From Theropithecus gelada (lineage: Eukaryota; Chordata; Mammalia; Primates; Cercopithecidae), in the NCBI RefSeq assembly GCF_003255815.1, contig NC_037689.1, forward strand, positions 19,405,168 to 19,469,167: 64,000 nucleotides of DNA, written 5' to 3'. The notes under the pieces are model-generated. The model did no database searches. It saw nothing but the letters and a program-made list of their open reading frames with translations, and was not told the DNA's origin. A program made the translations under genes and the position numbers. Of the stretch, positions 32,554 to 44,110 are shown piece after piece. Each line of letters opens with the position of its first letter. Positions within the stretch are counted from its first letter, which is position 1.

Positions 32554-33432
32554 AGGAAGGGATCATGGTCAACACTAGAGCAAAACAAGAGATGGGAACA
32601 AACTATTTAATAGAAACCAGAACTCAAAGAGGATAGCCAGCTGGGGCCATTCAATGAAGGACCAAAGACACAGAAGGGTTCTTCGTCTTTCAGCAAGACA
32701 CAGTTGTTGATGCTCGAGTGAATGGGCCACCAAGACACACACCAAGCCTGTCAGTGCCATCTAAGGAAATAGGGACATGTGAAATGAAGTTTAGACTTGG
32801 TTTATGTAAAAATAGGTAGGCTTTTTGTTTTTTAAGTTTTGGAGTTTACAGAGGGTTAACTTTACTTATCCTGCAACTTCATTTCTTTAAAACAACCCAT
32901 TCTTTCCTGATGCTGGTTGGGTGAGGGGTTAGCGTTTTTCTACTTGTTATGGCTTAAAGATAAAAAAAATTCTGCTGGTTGCCCAAGAAAATTTACCCTA
33001 TCTCACTTGACATGAGAAGGCTGGCATTCCTTTGAATAAGCACGCTTCTTGCATATTGCATTCAAAGCAATGCCAGGCTTCCCATGTCAAGAGAGCTTTC
33101 TTTAGTTGGAAAACAATTGATTTGCAGCGCTGGTCCCTGGCTTCTAGGAGGGAGCAAGGGTTCTACAATAGGCAGCAGGACATTCCCATTCTCCCTTTGT
33201 TCCAGACAATGGGAAGGGGACTCCTTTGGCCTGGCTGCACCCTCACTAGCAGCTTGATGGGTACAGTTGGACTTGCCTGAGCGCTCCCCTTCCCCTTGGT
33301 TATGGGTGGCTCTGTAGGTGGCCCTGTAGGTTGGTGTGCACCTTTCTCCTCTCGGAAAGATGGAAGCCACTTTAGGGGTAACATTTTCCAGGCTGGAATG
33401 GTCAGTACCAAATTCTACCCTTTCTGGAGTCT
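32554..33432. other. Unique DNA
   Basis: No repeat or gene recognised. 32820-33000 is AT-rich. Confidence 0.4.
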
Positions 33433-33590
33433 GTCTCTCTCTCTCTCTCTCTTTTTTTTTCAGAGGCAGAGTCTTGCTCTGTCACCCAGGCTGGAGTACA
33501 GCGGTGCCATCACGGCTCACTGCAGCCTTGAACTCTTTGGCTCAAGCCATTCTCCCACCTCAGCCTCCTGAGTAGCTGGCACCACAGGCC
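33433..33590 (-). repeat. (TC)n plus Alu monomer fragment, antisense
   Basis: (TC)10 at 33433-33452, then a short T-tract and one Alu monomer (GCAGAGTCTTGCTCTGTCAC to GAGTAGCTGGCACCACAGG). The copy is cut in its middle. The dinucleotide probably grew at the old A-tail. Confidence 0.85.
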
Positions 33591-33917
33591 CTTTCTGCTG
33601 GAGTTTCTAGAAGAGCTGGAGGATTGCTTCTCAGGGAACCTTCAGCTCCCTAGACCACACCACTATTTCTGCCTTCTGGCCACTGTCGCAAGTCCATTTC
33701 TGTCAGGATCTCTCCTTGTCACTCTGGGTGATAGTCTGTGAGGGTCCTTCCCCTCCCACACATCCCTGAGATCCACTGCTGTGGAGAGAAGGAAGCTCCT
33801 TTATTAGACATTTATGAGCCTGGCATTTAATAGGCACTGAATGCATATTTATTGGCAGGAAGGGAGGAAAGCTGGATGGAAAGAAAGAAAGAGAAAGAAA
33901 GATGACTCCAGTGGTAC
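33591..33917. other. Unique DNA, L2/MIR tail and GAAA run
   Basis: 33800-33862 resembles an L2 3' tail (GAGCCTGGCATTTAATAGGC, ATATTTATTGG). A (GAAA)n run follows at 33877-33902. Confidence 0.5.
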
Positions 33918-34100
33918 AGAGCACTGGTTCTCAATCTTAACTTCATGTTGGAGTCACCTGGGGGGGCTGCAAGATGTACTGATGCCTCTGTACCAGCCCC
34001 CAAAATTCAGACTTCTTGGGTCTCAGGTGTGGCCTGGGCGTGGGGGGTTTTAAAAGCTCCCTATAGATTTCCATATGCAGCCCAGGGTAGGGACCACTGA
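33918..34100 (+). repeat. MER5A DNA transposon (hAT-Charlie MITE)
   Basis: It starts ACTGGTTCTCAATCTTAACT and continues GGAGTCACCTGGGGGGCTGC, CAGACTTCTTGGGTCTCAGG and GTAGGGACCACTGA. This is the full order of MER5A with its terminal inverted repeat remnants. It is non-coding and long inactive. Confidence 0.85.
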
Positions 34101-34104
34101 CGTA

Positions 34105-34250
34105 AAGAGTCTGGCTTCAGAGTCAGAAAGAATAGAGTGACTTTGAGTAGGCTGCTGAAGTTGAGCCTCAGTTTCCTCATCTGTTTTGCAGGTGGTGATA
34201 ATACCCACCTTGTGGTGTCCTTGGGAGAGCAAAGCGAGACTGTAAATACG
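34105..34250 (+). repeat. MIR fragment, sense
   Basis: GGCTTCAGAGTCAGAAAGAA, GCCTCAGTTTCCTCATCTGT and GGTGATAATACCCACCTTG are MIR. It abuts the MER5A. Confidence 0.85.
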
Positions 34251-36028
34251 AAGCAGGCAGCATGAAGCAAGTACTCTGGAATGCTGGATGGTAATGCATG
34301 GTTACTGGCATTCCTACACCAGAAAACATCGAGCTGAAAGATCTAAAATCACCTTCCCATCCTCCAGGTCTTGAGGCTGCCTATTTTCTATCCTCTTTTG
34401 CCCTCTTAGCTCCAACTCAAAGACTTGCAAGTGGCTGAGGCTTATTAAATATTCGCAGGCTGACCCAGAAGGGGAAGGAGAGCCCAGCAGAGTTCAGCAG
34501 ACCCCAGGAGTTTGGTTTTCCCTTTAAATCTTCGGGAGGAAAGGTGGTGTTAGAACCCCAGATGGGAGGTTTTATGATGCCCTTATTGATTGCTGTGAAA
34601 TCAGCCTGGCGGTGGCTCCTGCGGCCCCCCTGGGCAATCCTGGGGCATACACAGTGACCTGGCACCCCAGCACGCCCAGAGCTAGCGCTCTGACTCCAGC
34701 CCCCACTCTCTGCCTTTGATGAGAGACACTGAGTGATCCTCAGCCCTGGAGACTTGTTCAGCTGTTCGGCATTTAGCAAAATCTGGCGTGTACTCTGCAC
34801 CGCGCTCCACCCCTGTCCTCCCAGCTTCTCTTTAGCATTTCAGAGGAAGCATCAACTGCCTCGAACTGCAACCTTCAGGACAAGGGGAGTGGGCCCTCCG
34901 GCTCTGACCTGCTGTGCCTAGCTTTTGGTGACCTTTACCCACCTTCTGGTCTAAAGATGGGAACAAACTCTGCCCTGGTTGAGAGAACTGAAGCTGGCAG
35001 GCACACCAGGGGGCTCTCTGGATCGGGGGTGCCGTGCCTGGGCTGAGATGTTCCGGTGATGATAATGACTACTGTGCAATGTCTGTAATTATGCAGCCTC
35101 TAAGCCCCCGGGGCTGGGATGGTGTATTTGCCTGTGCTGTTTGGGGGTTGATCCTGCTGTCAGCGCTTAGCAAGAATTAACAGTGACGCTCTGCGCACCA
35201 CAGTCATAACACTAAATCTGATCTGCATGTTTATGATTCATTAAAAAAAAAAAAAAACCCACCGTCGCTGAAACCCCTCCAAGCCCATCATTGAAAGAAA
35301 TTATGCTCAGTTGAAAGAGCGATTTGACGTCACGGAGGATCTACGTGCCTTTTCATGAGCGGCTGGAATTAGAAGGCTGCGCTTCGGCAAGTGTAAACGG
35401 CATCCAGACTTGGAAAGCTCTGTGCAGCCAGCAACCTGTTTTCCAGGTGTAGATTGCTCACTTTCCGGAGTCTCCGAAGCTGGGTATTTTGAAGATCCCT
35501 GACAGGCCACCGCCAGCACGCTTATCACGCCCTTCTGGGCCACACCAAGCTCCTTCCCGGCAGTGTAGGTTCTGGAAAAGCCCATCTTTTTTTTTCTTTT
35601 TTCTTTTGCATTTTAGTAGAAGCCCAGACATAAGTGGGAAGGACAGCATGCTTCAACAACAAAACCCCAGCATTCCACAGTCAAGAAGTTAATTGGGGAT
35701 GCTGGGCTGTTTGTGGTTTTCTGTGGCACTCTTCTACTTTATTGCTTGGATAATTAGGAGTTTTCTATTAACTCTTTTACATGGCATCAGAACCCATGAA
35801 GATAGCCTCTCGCTTTATGGACTTGGCAGCCCTGTCCTGTGGGGAAAGTAGGGGACTGGGCAGCAGGACTTCTGGGTTCAAGTCTTCCCTTGTTCCAGGG
35901 ACACTTGAACATGTTGTGGCCCCATATCTACAAAGTTGGGTCAGGAGATATCCCACCTCACTCTGTCTCTTAGAGTCCAATTGCAACAAGGAAACAAAAC
36001 AAGAGATAAGGGTGTCTGATGTCTTGAC
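34251..36028. promoter_or_regulatory. Repeat-free block with CRE palindrome, candidate regulatory DNA
   Basis: 1.8 kb without transposons, inside the repeat-poor core. 35040-35480 stands out: AATTATGCAGCC, GCATGTTTATGATTCATTA, the perfect palindrome TGACGTCA at 35325-35332, and several CpG pairs despite the CpG-poor surroundings. TGACGTCA is the established cAMP response element bound by CREB/ATF. Function here is inference. A T-rich run near 35586-35610 is the only low-complexity feature. Confidence 0.35.
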
Positions 36029-36040
36029 AGATACAGGAAC

Positions 36041-36342
36041 TTTTTCTGGGGGTGGGGAGGGGGACAGAGCCTCACTCTATCACCCAGGCTGGAGTGCAGT
36101 GGCATGACCTCAGCTCACTGCAACCTCCACCGCCCGGATTCAAGCAATTCTCATGTCTCAGCCTCCGGAGTAGCTGGGATTACAGGCACCCGCCATCACG
36201 CCTGGCTAATTTTTGTATTTTTAGTAGAGACGGGGTTTCACCATGTTGGCCAGGCTCGTCTTGAACTCCTGACCTCAAGTGATCCATCTGCCTCGGCCTC
36301 CCAAAGTGCTGGGATTACAGGCATGAGCCACCGCCCCCAGCC
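36041..36342 (-). repeat. Alu, full length, antisense
   Basis: The T-tract is replaced by a G-rich run (GGGGGTGGGGAGGGGG). Both monomers are present. It is flanked by perfect AGATACAGGAACTT at 36029-36042 and 36343-36356. Confidence 0.94.
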
Positions 36343-36367
36343 AGATACAGGAACTTAATAAGTGAAT

Positions 36368-36868
36368 AGTTTTTGTTCCAGTTATTACTGCTGTGTAACA
36401 CTTCACCCAAATTTAGTGGTACAACACCACACCTATTTCATTGTGCACAATTTGGGCGGGGCTCAGCTGGGCCCTTCTTTCATTCCTCATGGTATCTACT
36501 GAGACTACCCAGTGGCAGATGAGCCGGGTCTGGAGGTTTTGAACACGGCTCCACTCACATCTGGTGCCTCGGTGGGGAGGAGATGTCACCCGGAGCCTCT
36601 GTGCGCGGCCTCCTCAGTACAGCAGTCTCAGGAAGGCCGGATTTCTTTTGCGGCAACTGGCTTCCCCCATAGCAACCGTGCCACGAGAACCAGGTGGAAG
36701 TTGCATGCACCTTTCCGACACAGCTTTGGAAGCCACACAGTGTCATTCACGCCATACTCCATGGATTGAAGCAGTCGTGAGCCCACTCAGATTCAAGGAG
36801 AGGGGACATAGACCCCAATTCTTGATGGGAGGAGTATTAAAGACTTTGGGGACCATGTTTTAAAATGG
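36368..36868 (-). repeat. LTR fragment, antisense (ERVL/MaLR-like)
   Basis: ACTGCTGTGTAACACTTCAC, GGGCGGGGCTCAGCTGGGC, CACTCAGATTCAAGGAGAGG and CTTGATGGGAGGAGTATTAA fit a reversed mammalian-wide LTR of the type also seen near 43180. Confidence 0.55.
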
Positions 36869-36889
36869 CCTCAGTTTCTAGTCTTATAT

Positions 36890-37050
36890 AATTCTTCATG
36901 TAGTGCTTTATATTTTACAGCGTTGGTCATCTCTAATATTTCTTTTGACCCTCACAACAGCCTTCTGACAGGGGTAATGTGACTGTGCCCATTATGCCAA
37001 TAAGGAAACTGAGAGTCAGAGAGGTGACTTGATTTGTTCAAGCTTCTGTG
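36890..37050 (-). repeat. MIR fragment, antisense
   Basis: GTAGTGCTTTATATTTTACA, TTTTGACCCTCACAACAGCC and ATAAGGAAACTGAGAGTCAG follow the reversed MIR. Confidence 0.75.
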
Positions 37051-40000
37051 GCAGCAAAACAAAACGAAACAATGAAACACGCCTTAAACCCACGTTCCCA
37101 GATAACAGATTTTGAAGGTGTGTGTTACGAAGATGAGAAGTACAGAAAGTTGTTGTTCTTTGTGAGCAATTATCTTTCATACCTTCCAAAACAATGTTTT
37201 AAAATATCTGATGGATTGTTTGGGAGACCTGTCCCTTACATTAAGACAAAAGACTAAACTGGACATACTCTTCATGGAGAATCTCTTGGGCCGCTACCTC
37301 TGGTCTTCCTTATCTCACTGTAGAATCCGCCAACAATAAAATGCTAATTCATCTAATACAAACGTGGAGAATTGTGGAAGTCAAGCTCAGCCAGACTGGC
37401 AGCTCACAGGGTAAATATTTGATCAGTGAGTAAAAATTCAAATTTGCACTATTTGCTGAAGGTGAAAAGTATATTAGGGAACGAATGTAATGGGGGTTAA
37501 GTAGGCCTGTAGGAGGCCTCCTCTAGGATTCCACCCCCGGAAGCCCACAGCTGACCCAAGTTATAAGCAAGAGTGGGTTGGGCAGTTCCAACCAAGACCA
37601 CCCTCCGGGTGTGGCTGGCATTGGCTGGCATCGTTTATGTGCACAGCCATAGTGAGTACCACACTGTCCCCCAACTTCTTCCCAGCTCGTTTTAGAAAAG
37701 TGCTTTAGGCATTCCTTTTCTACTACCAGGTAAGCCGGAAGCCACTCCTGGCTTCCCTGCTCAGCACCCAACACTGGTCGTTCTGGGCCATAACTTATGC
37801 CAGGGGAAGTAGCCAGCCCAGCTGGGCTTTGAGGGCTTTGCAGCAGGGAGTTTAGGCCAGATGTCAGGAGGGGAAGTGAGGGCTGGGGTTTGCCCAGAAT
37901 GTTTACTCAGTCCCCATGTTTCCCCAGACCTGTCCTGTTCCTCTTCAAGACCCTTAATATTAATCCAGAGAGAGAAGTAGGGACGCTGAACAGCCTAGGC
38001 AAGTTGGGAAGCTGGCGGGTATGTGAAGAATGTGCTGGTTATTCCAACCACCAGGCTGGAGAGTGGAGCCGGAGCCCTGGATTCTTTGCGGCTGAAGCTA
38101 CATGGCTGGGGAACAAGTAACAGCTGGTCACTGGCAAGGCTTGGGAAGAAGGGGGGCTGAGCTGGCGGCTGGAGAGGAACATGTTCGCCACAGCCGATGG
38201 GCCAAGCTGTGGACATTTTGTGGCGCTGATTGGGTTGTCTTATTTAACTGCGGTTGGGCTTGTCCGAGGGTCGTCCTGGGTTGCCCAGTGCACTGGTGGG
38301 TGGCACAATGAAGCCTAATGACCAGCCCTGCAGAAGCAACCCTTAAACAAGCCGGAAGCATGAGGCCCCCTGCAGTCGCAAGCTGTGATGGCCGTTGGTT
38401 CCCGGGACTCAGTGCCTGAGTGTAGGAGGAAAGCACAGTGGAGAAATCAGAACAGCATTCTTCTCTGTGGGCCTGGGCCAACTAAAAGGCCAGGCTGGGC
38501 TAGGGTCAGACCGGGTTCCAGACAGGCATCAGCCTCCGGAGGAATAGTGAGTGGGCGACCAGGCCTTGAGGTAAAGAAAGAGATTGATCTGTCCAGATGT
38601 GCTAGAAGCCTAGACATTGAGGGAGGGGAGAGGGAGTGGCTGACATGGAGGGCCACCGCCCAGATCTCTCTTTGTGGAAGGCTTGGCTGCCCAGCTGCAG
38701 GCTGTGTAGTCTCCAGATAGCCTCCAGCTGTCAAGCCTTGGGCGTTTAAGAATGCCTCTGCCAAGGCCACACTCTCCTGGGGTGGCCCATATCTGGTGCT
38801 GAAGTGGGGTGGGAGGCCTATTATAAAGGGCTTGCCATTTTGGCTCAAGGCAAGGCACTGGGCTGGGAACTCTCGTTCCAGAACTCTCTCCTCCAGTTTA
38901 GTCAAGACTCTGTTGGACCTGTATCCCAGCTTGACTACTCCCTCTGCCAAGTCCTGCTTGCCCTCCACTTCCTTTCATAGGATCTGATCCCTCACAAACT
39001 CCCCTTAACCCCCAATCTCCATCTCAGCGTCTGCTTCCAGAGACCCCAGCCTGTGATAGAGTCCTTGGGAACCAGCAGGACTCCAGATGCCATTTTATTA
39101 GTCTGGGGGCTTTTGTCCAGTTTCCCTTAAATTGTTCCAGAGGTTTCCTCCACTGATTGTACTTTATTTCCCCTTGCTTTGAGAGATTATTCCAAACATA
39201 ATAGACTCCTTCAGTAGGGCGACCCCTGCCCCCAGTCCCACATGAAATTTCTTTAACTCCATTGCATCCTCCCCAGACACCCCTCCCGCAGCCCTGAGGC
39301 CAGCCCTGCCCCTCTAAAGGAGACGTCCCCCCTCCCCCCCACCCCCCCATATATCTGTTCTCCTCTCTTGTTCCTGATGACTGTGGCTCTCTGCCAGGGT
39401 CAGTCGTAAGGTGTCCCTCTGCACACAAAATCCCCATCTTCTGCCAGACACTGGGCCTTTATTGTTGGCATGGGGACAAGCCAAATCGCTTGGCAAACGG
39501 CACGCCGGCCCTTAGTCACTGTCTCATCACTGTGGCCATCGCCGCTGCCTTGATCTCCCCTCTCCAGCTCTCAGTCCTCACCGTATTCTCTGCCCTCTTC
39601 CCCTGGCACAGACGGAGCCAGCCTAGGAACCCCAGACGTCACCTCCTGAGGGCCCCAGGGAGGCCTAGCTCATAGCTTAGATCCTTGGATCATCAGTTAG
39701 GAACTTCTCTGACCTGCTTGGCAGCCACCTCCCCTCACACCAGAGGCCTAATTAGTAGCTCAGAATGTCCTTTTCCTCCTTCTCTTTGGGCTCCACCTTC
39801 ACCTTGATGGGTGGCCCCAGAGTCAGAGCAGAGAGGAATGGCCATTGGAGGCAGGGGCATATTTCAGGCATTGCATGGCAAGGGCGGGGAAGAGATGTTT
39901 CCTGACTGTGTCCGTGGTTACAGCCAGTTCAATTCTATTCAACGTCTTTTTATTGTACACTGTGCAGTGGCAGTAGATGGCTGTCACCAGCTGACGTAGG

Positions 40001-40139
40001 GCCTGCCAGGGTTCTGTTGACCGTCCAGCAGGAAGCGCTGGCCGTGTTGCTGTGGGGAGACCATGTGGCTTCTACCATCCGCTAAGGGGTCAGCGAGGGG
40101 GAGGGCATGGCTGAGGGATACAGTGACCTGTTTTAAAGG
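37051..40139. other. Repeat-poor unique DNA
   Basis: About 3 kb without Alu or L1. Overlapping frames at 38385-38968 (111 codons plus, 173 codons minus) have no recognisable domain. A C-rich run of 22 bases with two interruptions is at 39327-39348. No gene is supported. Confidence 0.4.
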
Positions 40140-40520
40140 CCCGCTCTTCGCCTGGCTGCACATGAACCTGCTCTTCCAGACCTGAGCCGCCGGCGAGGGA
40201 GAAGGCTGGCCCCAACCAGCTAACAGACCTCCAGGGGGACCCCAGGGAATTGCTCCCCTTGCCCAGGCCTGAGACAGGCTCCCGAAGGCTTCATTTACAC
40301 AAACAATCAAAAAGCCAACCCAGCCCAGATGTAACACTCGCATTTTATTGCTTGCAGTGTTTTAGTTCTAATTTGGCTTCATTTGGAATAGAGGTTTTAC
40401 TAAGTGGCATAAATTGAGCCTAACAAATTTTAAAACTCAAACACCAACACCCTAAATGCTTAAAACTGTAATTGGAGAGATATAAAAAGTGAGTCGTCAG
40501 GGAGGGGCTTTGAGGGATGG
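40140..40520. promoter_or_regulatory. AT-rich repeat-free block, candidate conserved noncoding DNA
   Basis: A sharp change from GC-rich flank to AT-rich, non-repetitive sequence with homeodomain-like cores (TTCTAATTTGGC, CTGTAATTGGAG) and CAATCAAAAAGCC. There is no transposon remnant. Regulatory role is inference from composition and repeat exclusion. Confidence 0.25.
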
Positions 40521-42439
40521 AGAAGAGGGGGGAGGGGAAGAAATGCAATTTCCGTCCTACTTGGCAGGAGATTTAGTTCCTGCTTTCCCTCCCCCCAGGC
40601 TCCAGCTCTGTCCCCTCCCCTGGTGGAGAATGTACCCGGAAGCCTCCTGAATCCCTGCCAGTGGCCTCCAGGATGTTTTGTACATAGTGGGTGCTTAGGA
40701 AAGATTAGGTGAACTAATTATTTTCTTAGATGTGGCTGTGGACAGAAGGGCCAAAGTGGATTCCTTCGAGGGGACGCGTTTGTCCCTACAGGGGAGATCT
40801 GAGCTGTCTCCGCCGCACCCCCAACCCCGCCCCCGTTGTGGAATTCTACACCCGGGAGAACTCTCAGGATCTTACTTTGTAGGGAAATTTGAGGCCACTT
40901 GAGACTTCTGGGCTCTTCTGCGGATTGCAGAAGGTACTGATGGGAGGGGCCAGTGCCTGGCCACTTTGCTCAGGGGCCCATTTCCCTACTTCTCATGTGA
41001 AATACGGTGGAGGATGATGTGTAGGTGGGGAGAGCAATCCATGTGTGAAATTCATGACCCCGTGAGTCCCTGAAGAGGTGGCCAGACCTCTGTAGGGGCC
41101 GCATGAGCAGCTCTGCAGGCCAAGCCTGACACTTTGGGGGACCAGTACTCTGATTTTCCTTCAGTGCACCAGCCCTCTTCCTCCGAGGAAGAGTGCCATA
41201 CACATAAATAAGCACGAGTGACCATGGGAAGCATCCCTGAGTGTGTGGGGGAACGGGTGGAAGCCGGAGAGGTCATTCAGGGCGGGGCCGGCTCCCCTGG
41301 CCAGGCTCCCTGGCTACTCTTGCCGGTATTGATCACCCTCTCTCCCGGGAACTGGTCAGCACTTACAGCCATAGCCCCATGATTTAGCACGTGCTTACAT
41401 AATGCTTTGGCTTACATACAGCAAGGTGGGATGGAGGGAAAGCCCACTTGGCAGCAGATGCCTCCAGCTGGTGGCTGAGCTCTGCCCTTTGTGGTCAAGG
41501 TGATCTTGGCCAAGCCCCCAGGTTTTCCAGTTTTACTTCCTCTAGCTATAAAATGAGGAGTGATGGCACCCACAAAACTCTTGAAAGCAAAACTATATCA
41601 TACAAGATGAAAATGTTTTATTATCTTTTTCAGTTGATATGAAAATACCTTGTCCTAGGACGCTCTTGATACCGAGGATCAGAATACTATTTAAATTTGT
41701 TCAAGGACATAGGAGGTTTAGTAACAGGAGACAAGGGTCTCTTGTAGAACCCAAAACTACCGGGGCTCACGGGGCCAGGGGCTGAGACCTAGAGATCTAG
41801 AAACGAGGCTGGGCTCTGTCCCTCTCCCTCAGCCTGGGGCCCACAGTCACTCCTCCCTGTGGTTTTCTGGGTGACCGGTGTGTTCTGTCTCTACTCGCTG
41901 ACTCTTCCTTGACTCCTTTGTCTGATTATATCTAACTCAGTTTGGCTGCCCCAAATGGTGACTCTAACTCTGTGAAATGGTCTGACAAGCTCCGGGGCCC
42001 ACAAATCCTTCTCTGACTGATTTTCCGTCTCTGAGTTCAAAATCTCAGAAGAGAATCTCATTGATTCAGTCGGGGTTAGGGATTGGTTCCACTCTAGATC
42101 AGGTATATTGGCCTGGCCAGTCAGCAGTGGCCAGGGAGGTTTAGTTATGAGGAATATTAGACTTCCCTAGCCTACCCCTTAAGCAGGGAGTATGGATAGA
42201 TATATGGGGGAATTTAGCAATAGTCATCTCCAGAACATTTCTTGAGTACTGTGTCATATTTTTTCTGAATATGCTGGAATACAACCCAGAGCCCTGAACT
42301 AAGAAACGGCTCAATATGTGGTTGCTAACGTTTGAGGAAAAGTAACTTTCTGTCCAGACTCTGTTGTCTGTGTTTCCTCCCCAGTGCTTGTTTCTCATCT
42401 GGGAGTGGAAGGTTTCAAGGAAGGGTAATTATAGCCAAA
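40521..42439. other. Unique DNA with one MIR and one L2 tail
   Basis: 40640-40715 is a weak L2-type tail (GTACATAGTGGGTGCTTAGG). 41470-41605 is a sense MIR (GATCTTGGCCAAGCCCCCAG, then TAGCTATAAAATGAGGAGTG). Nothing else is recognised. Confidence 0.5.
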
Positions 42440-42797
42440 AAGCTAACCTCTCTAATATATAAAAAGTTCCTAGAAATTAAAAAAAAAAAAATCAGTGATC
42501 TGATAGGCAAAATATGCAAAAGATACAGACACACAGTTTATTGAAAAGGGTTTACAAATGGCTTTTAAACATGTGAAGTGTTGCTTGCTCTCACTTATAA
42601 TAAGAAAGCACAAAATAAAACTATACTGAGATATTATTTTTTACCTCGAAGGTTGGCAAAAGAAAAACTGATAACATGCTATGATAGTGAGGCTGTCTAC
42701 AGATGTGCTCTCTTACATTTCTTGTAGGAGTATAAATTAGTCCAACTCTTATGCATGGAAATTAGCAGTATCTATTGAAATTTCAAATGCACATACC

Positions 42798-43102
42798 TTT
42801 TTTTTTTTTTTTTTTTTTTGAGATGGAGTCTCACTCTGTCACCCAGGCTGGAGTGAAATGGTGCCATCTTGGTTCACTGCAACTTCTGCCTCCCAGGCTC
42901 AAGTGATTCTCCTGCCTCAGCCTCCCGAGTAGCTGAGACTACAGGTGTGCACCACCACGCCCAGCTAATTTTTGTGTTTTTAGTAGAGACAGGGTTTCAC
43001 CATGTTAACAAGGCTGGTCTTGAACTCCTGACCTCAGAAGATCTGTGCGCCTTGGCCTCCCAAAGTGTTGGGATTAGAGGTGTGAGCCACCGTGCCCTGC
43101 TG
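42798..43102 (-). repeat. Alu, full length, antisense, inside L1
   Basis: A 22-nt T-tract and both monomers. TGCACATACC before and TGCATATACC after form the target duplication with one mismatch, and the L1 reads through cleanly once it is removed. Confidence 0.94.
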
Positions 43103-43179
43103 CATATACCCTTTGATCCAGCTATTCCATTTTCAGGAATTTACCCTACCTGTGTATGTATTGTATGTTGAATCAATCA

Positions 43180-43705
43180 ATTGGCTATCACCACATAACC
43201 AACCATTCCAAATTTTAGTGCCTTAAAACCACAACTATTTATTATTTCTCACTAGTTGGTTGGTTGGGCGGTTCTGCTGATTTGAGTTAGACTAGGTTAA
43301 TCTTGGCTAAATTCACTAGTGTGTCTGTGACCCGCTGGTGGATTGGCTAAGGACTGGCTTATCTAGGACAGCCTCAGCTGGGCAGTGTGGCTCTGTCCAT
43401 ACCTGTTCTCATCCTCCAGCAGGCGAACTTGTTCTCAGGCTGGTCCGGGCATGTTTCATGCCAATTACAGGCAAACAAAAGAGGAAACGGAAACTTCAAG
43501 TGCTTTCTTAAGCTTTTGCTTTCTTTGAGTCGGCTAAGCAAGTAACATGGTAAAGGGGAACGGAAATGCACTCTGCCCCTGTAGTGAGAGGAGTAGCAAA
43601 GTCAAGGGTCAAAGGGCAGTGATACAGGGAGAGGCAAAGACTTGGGGCCATCCATACCATCAATCCTCCACATGTGTCAAATCTTCCACGTTTGTACATG
43701 GTTAC
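43180..43705 (-). repeat. LTR fragment, antisense, inside L1
   Basis: TAGTGCCTTAAAACCACAAC, TATTTATTATTTCTCACTAG and GGGTCAAAGGGCAGTGATAC belong to the reversed LTR family also seen near 36368. It lies between two consecutive blocks of one sense L1, so it is the younger of the two. Confidence 0.6.
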
Positions 43706-44110
43706 TTACTGCAGCATTGACGTTGATAGAAACAATGGAAACAGCCATCAGCAGGAGACTAGCTAAAATCAACTATGATGTTTATACTCTGGAATAATCT
43801 GCAACTGAAAAAAGATGAGTAATTCCTCTGTGTATGACTGGAGGAATCCTGAAGGTAGATTGTTAAGTGGAAAAAGCCAGGTGCAGGACACTGTGCATAT
43901 ATTATGCTACCTTTTATGTAAAAAAAAAAAAAAAAAAAAGGAGAGCAATAAGAATATGTGCATTTGTATTTCCTTGTATTTGCATGAATTAACTTTGAAA
44001 AGAGAAACAAGAAACTGCTAGTGGTAGATGTATGGGGGTGGGGGAGCACTGGGTAGACCAGGGAACAGAGATGGAGGGGGACTTTTCATTGTATAAATAA
44101 AAATAAATCC

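Larger units (their letters stand above)
42440..44110 (+). repeat. Old L1 ORF2 end and 3' region, sense, broken twice
   Basis: AAAGTTCCTAGAAATTAA, CTTTTAAACATGTGAAGTG, CTATACTGAGATATTATTTT and CTTTGATCCAGCTATTCCA lead up to 43165. The element resumes at about 43705 with GTTACTTACTGCAGCATTGA and TGTTAAGTGGAAAAAGCCAG and ends near 44110. It is broken by an Alu (42798-43102) and by an antisense LTR (43180-43705). The reading frame is destroyed by many changes. Confidence 0.8.

Noticed and set aside
32554..32830. Possible processed pseudogene (minus frame at 32575-32760)
   Set aside because: The peptide matches nothing I recognise, there is no A-tail, and no flanking duplication is evident.
38447..38968. 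173-codon minus frame
   Set aside because: No domain. A plus-strand frame of 111 codons overlaps it. Probably chance.
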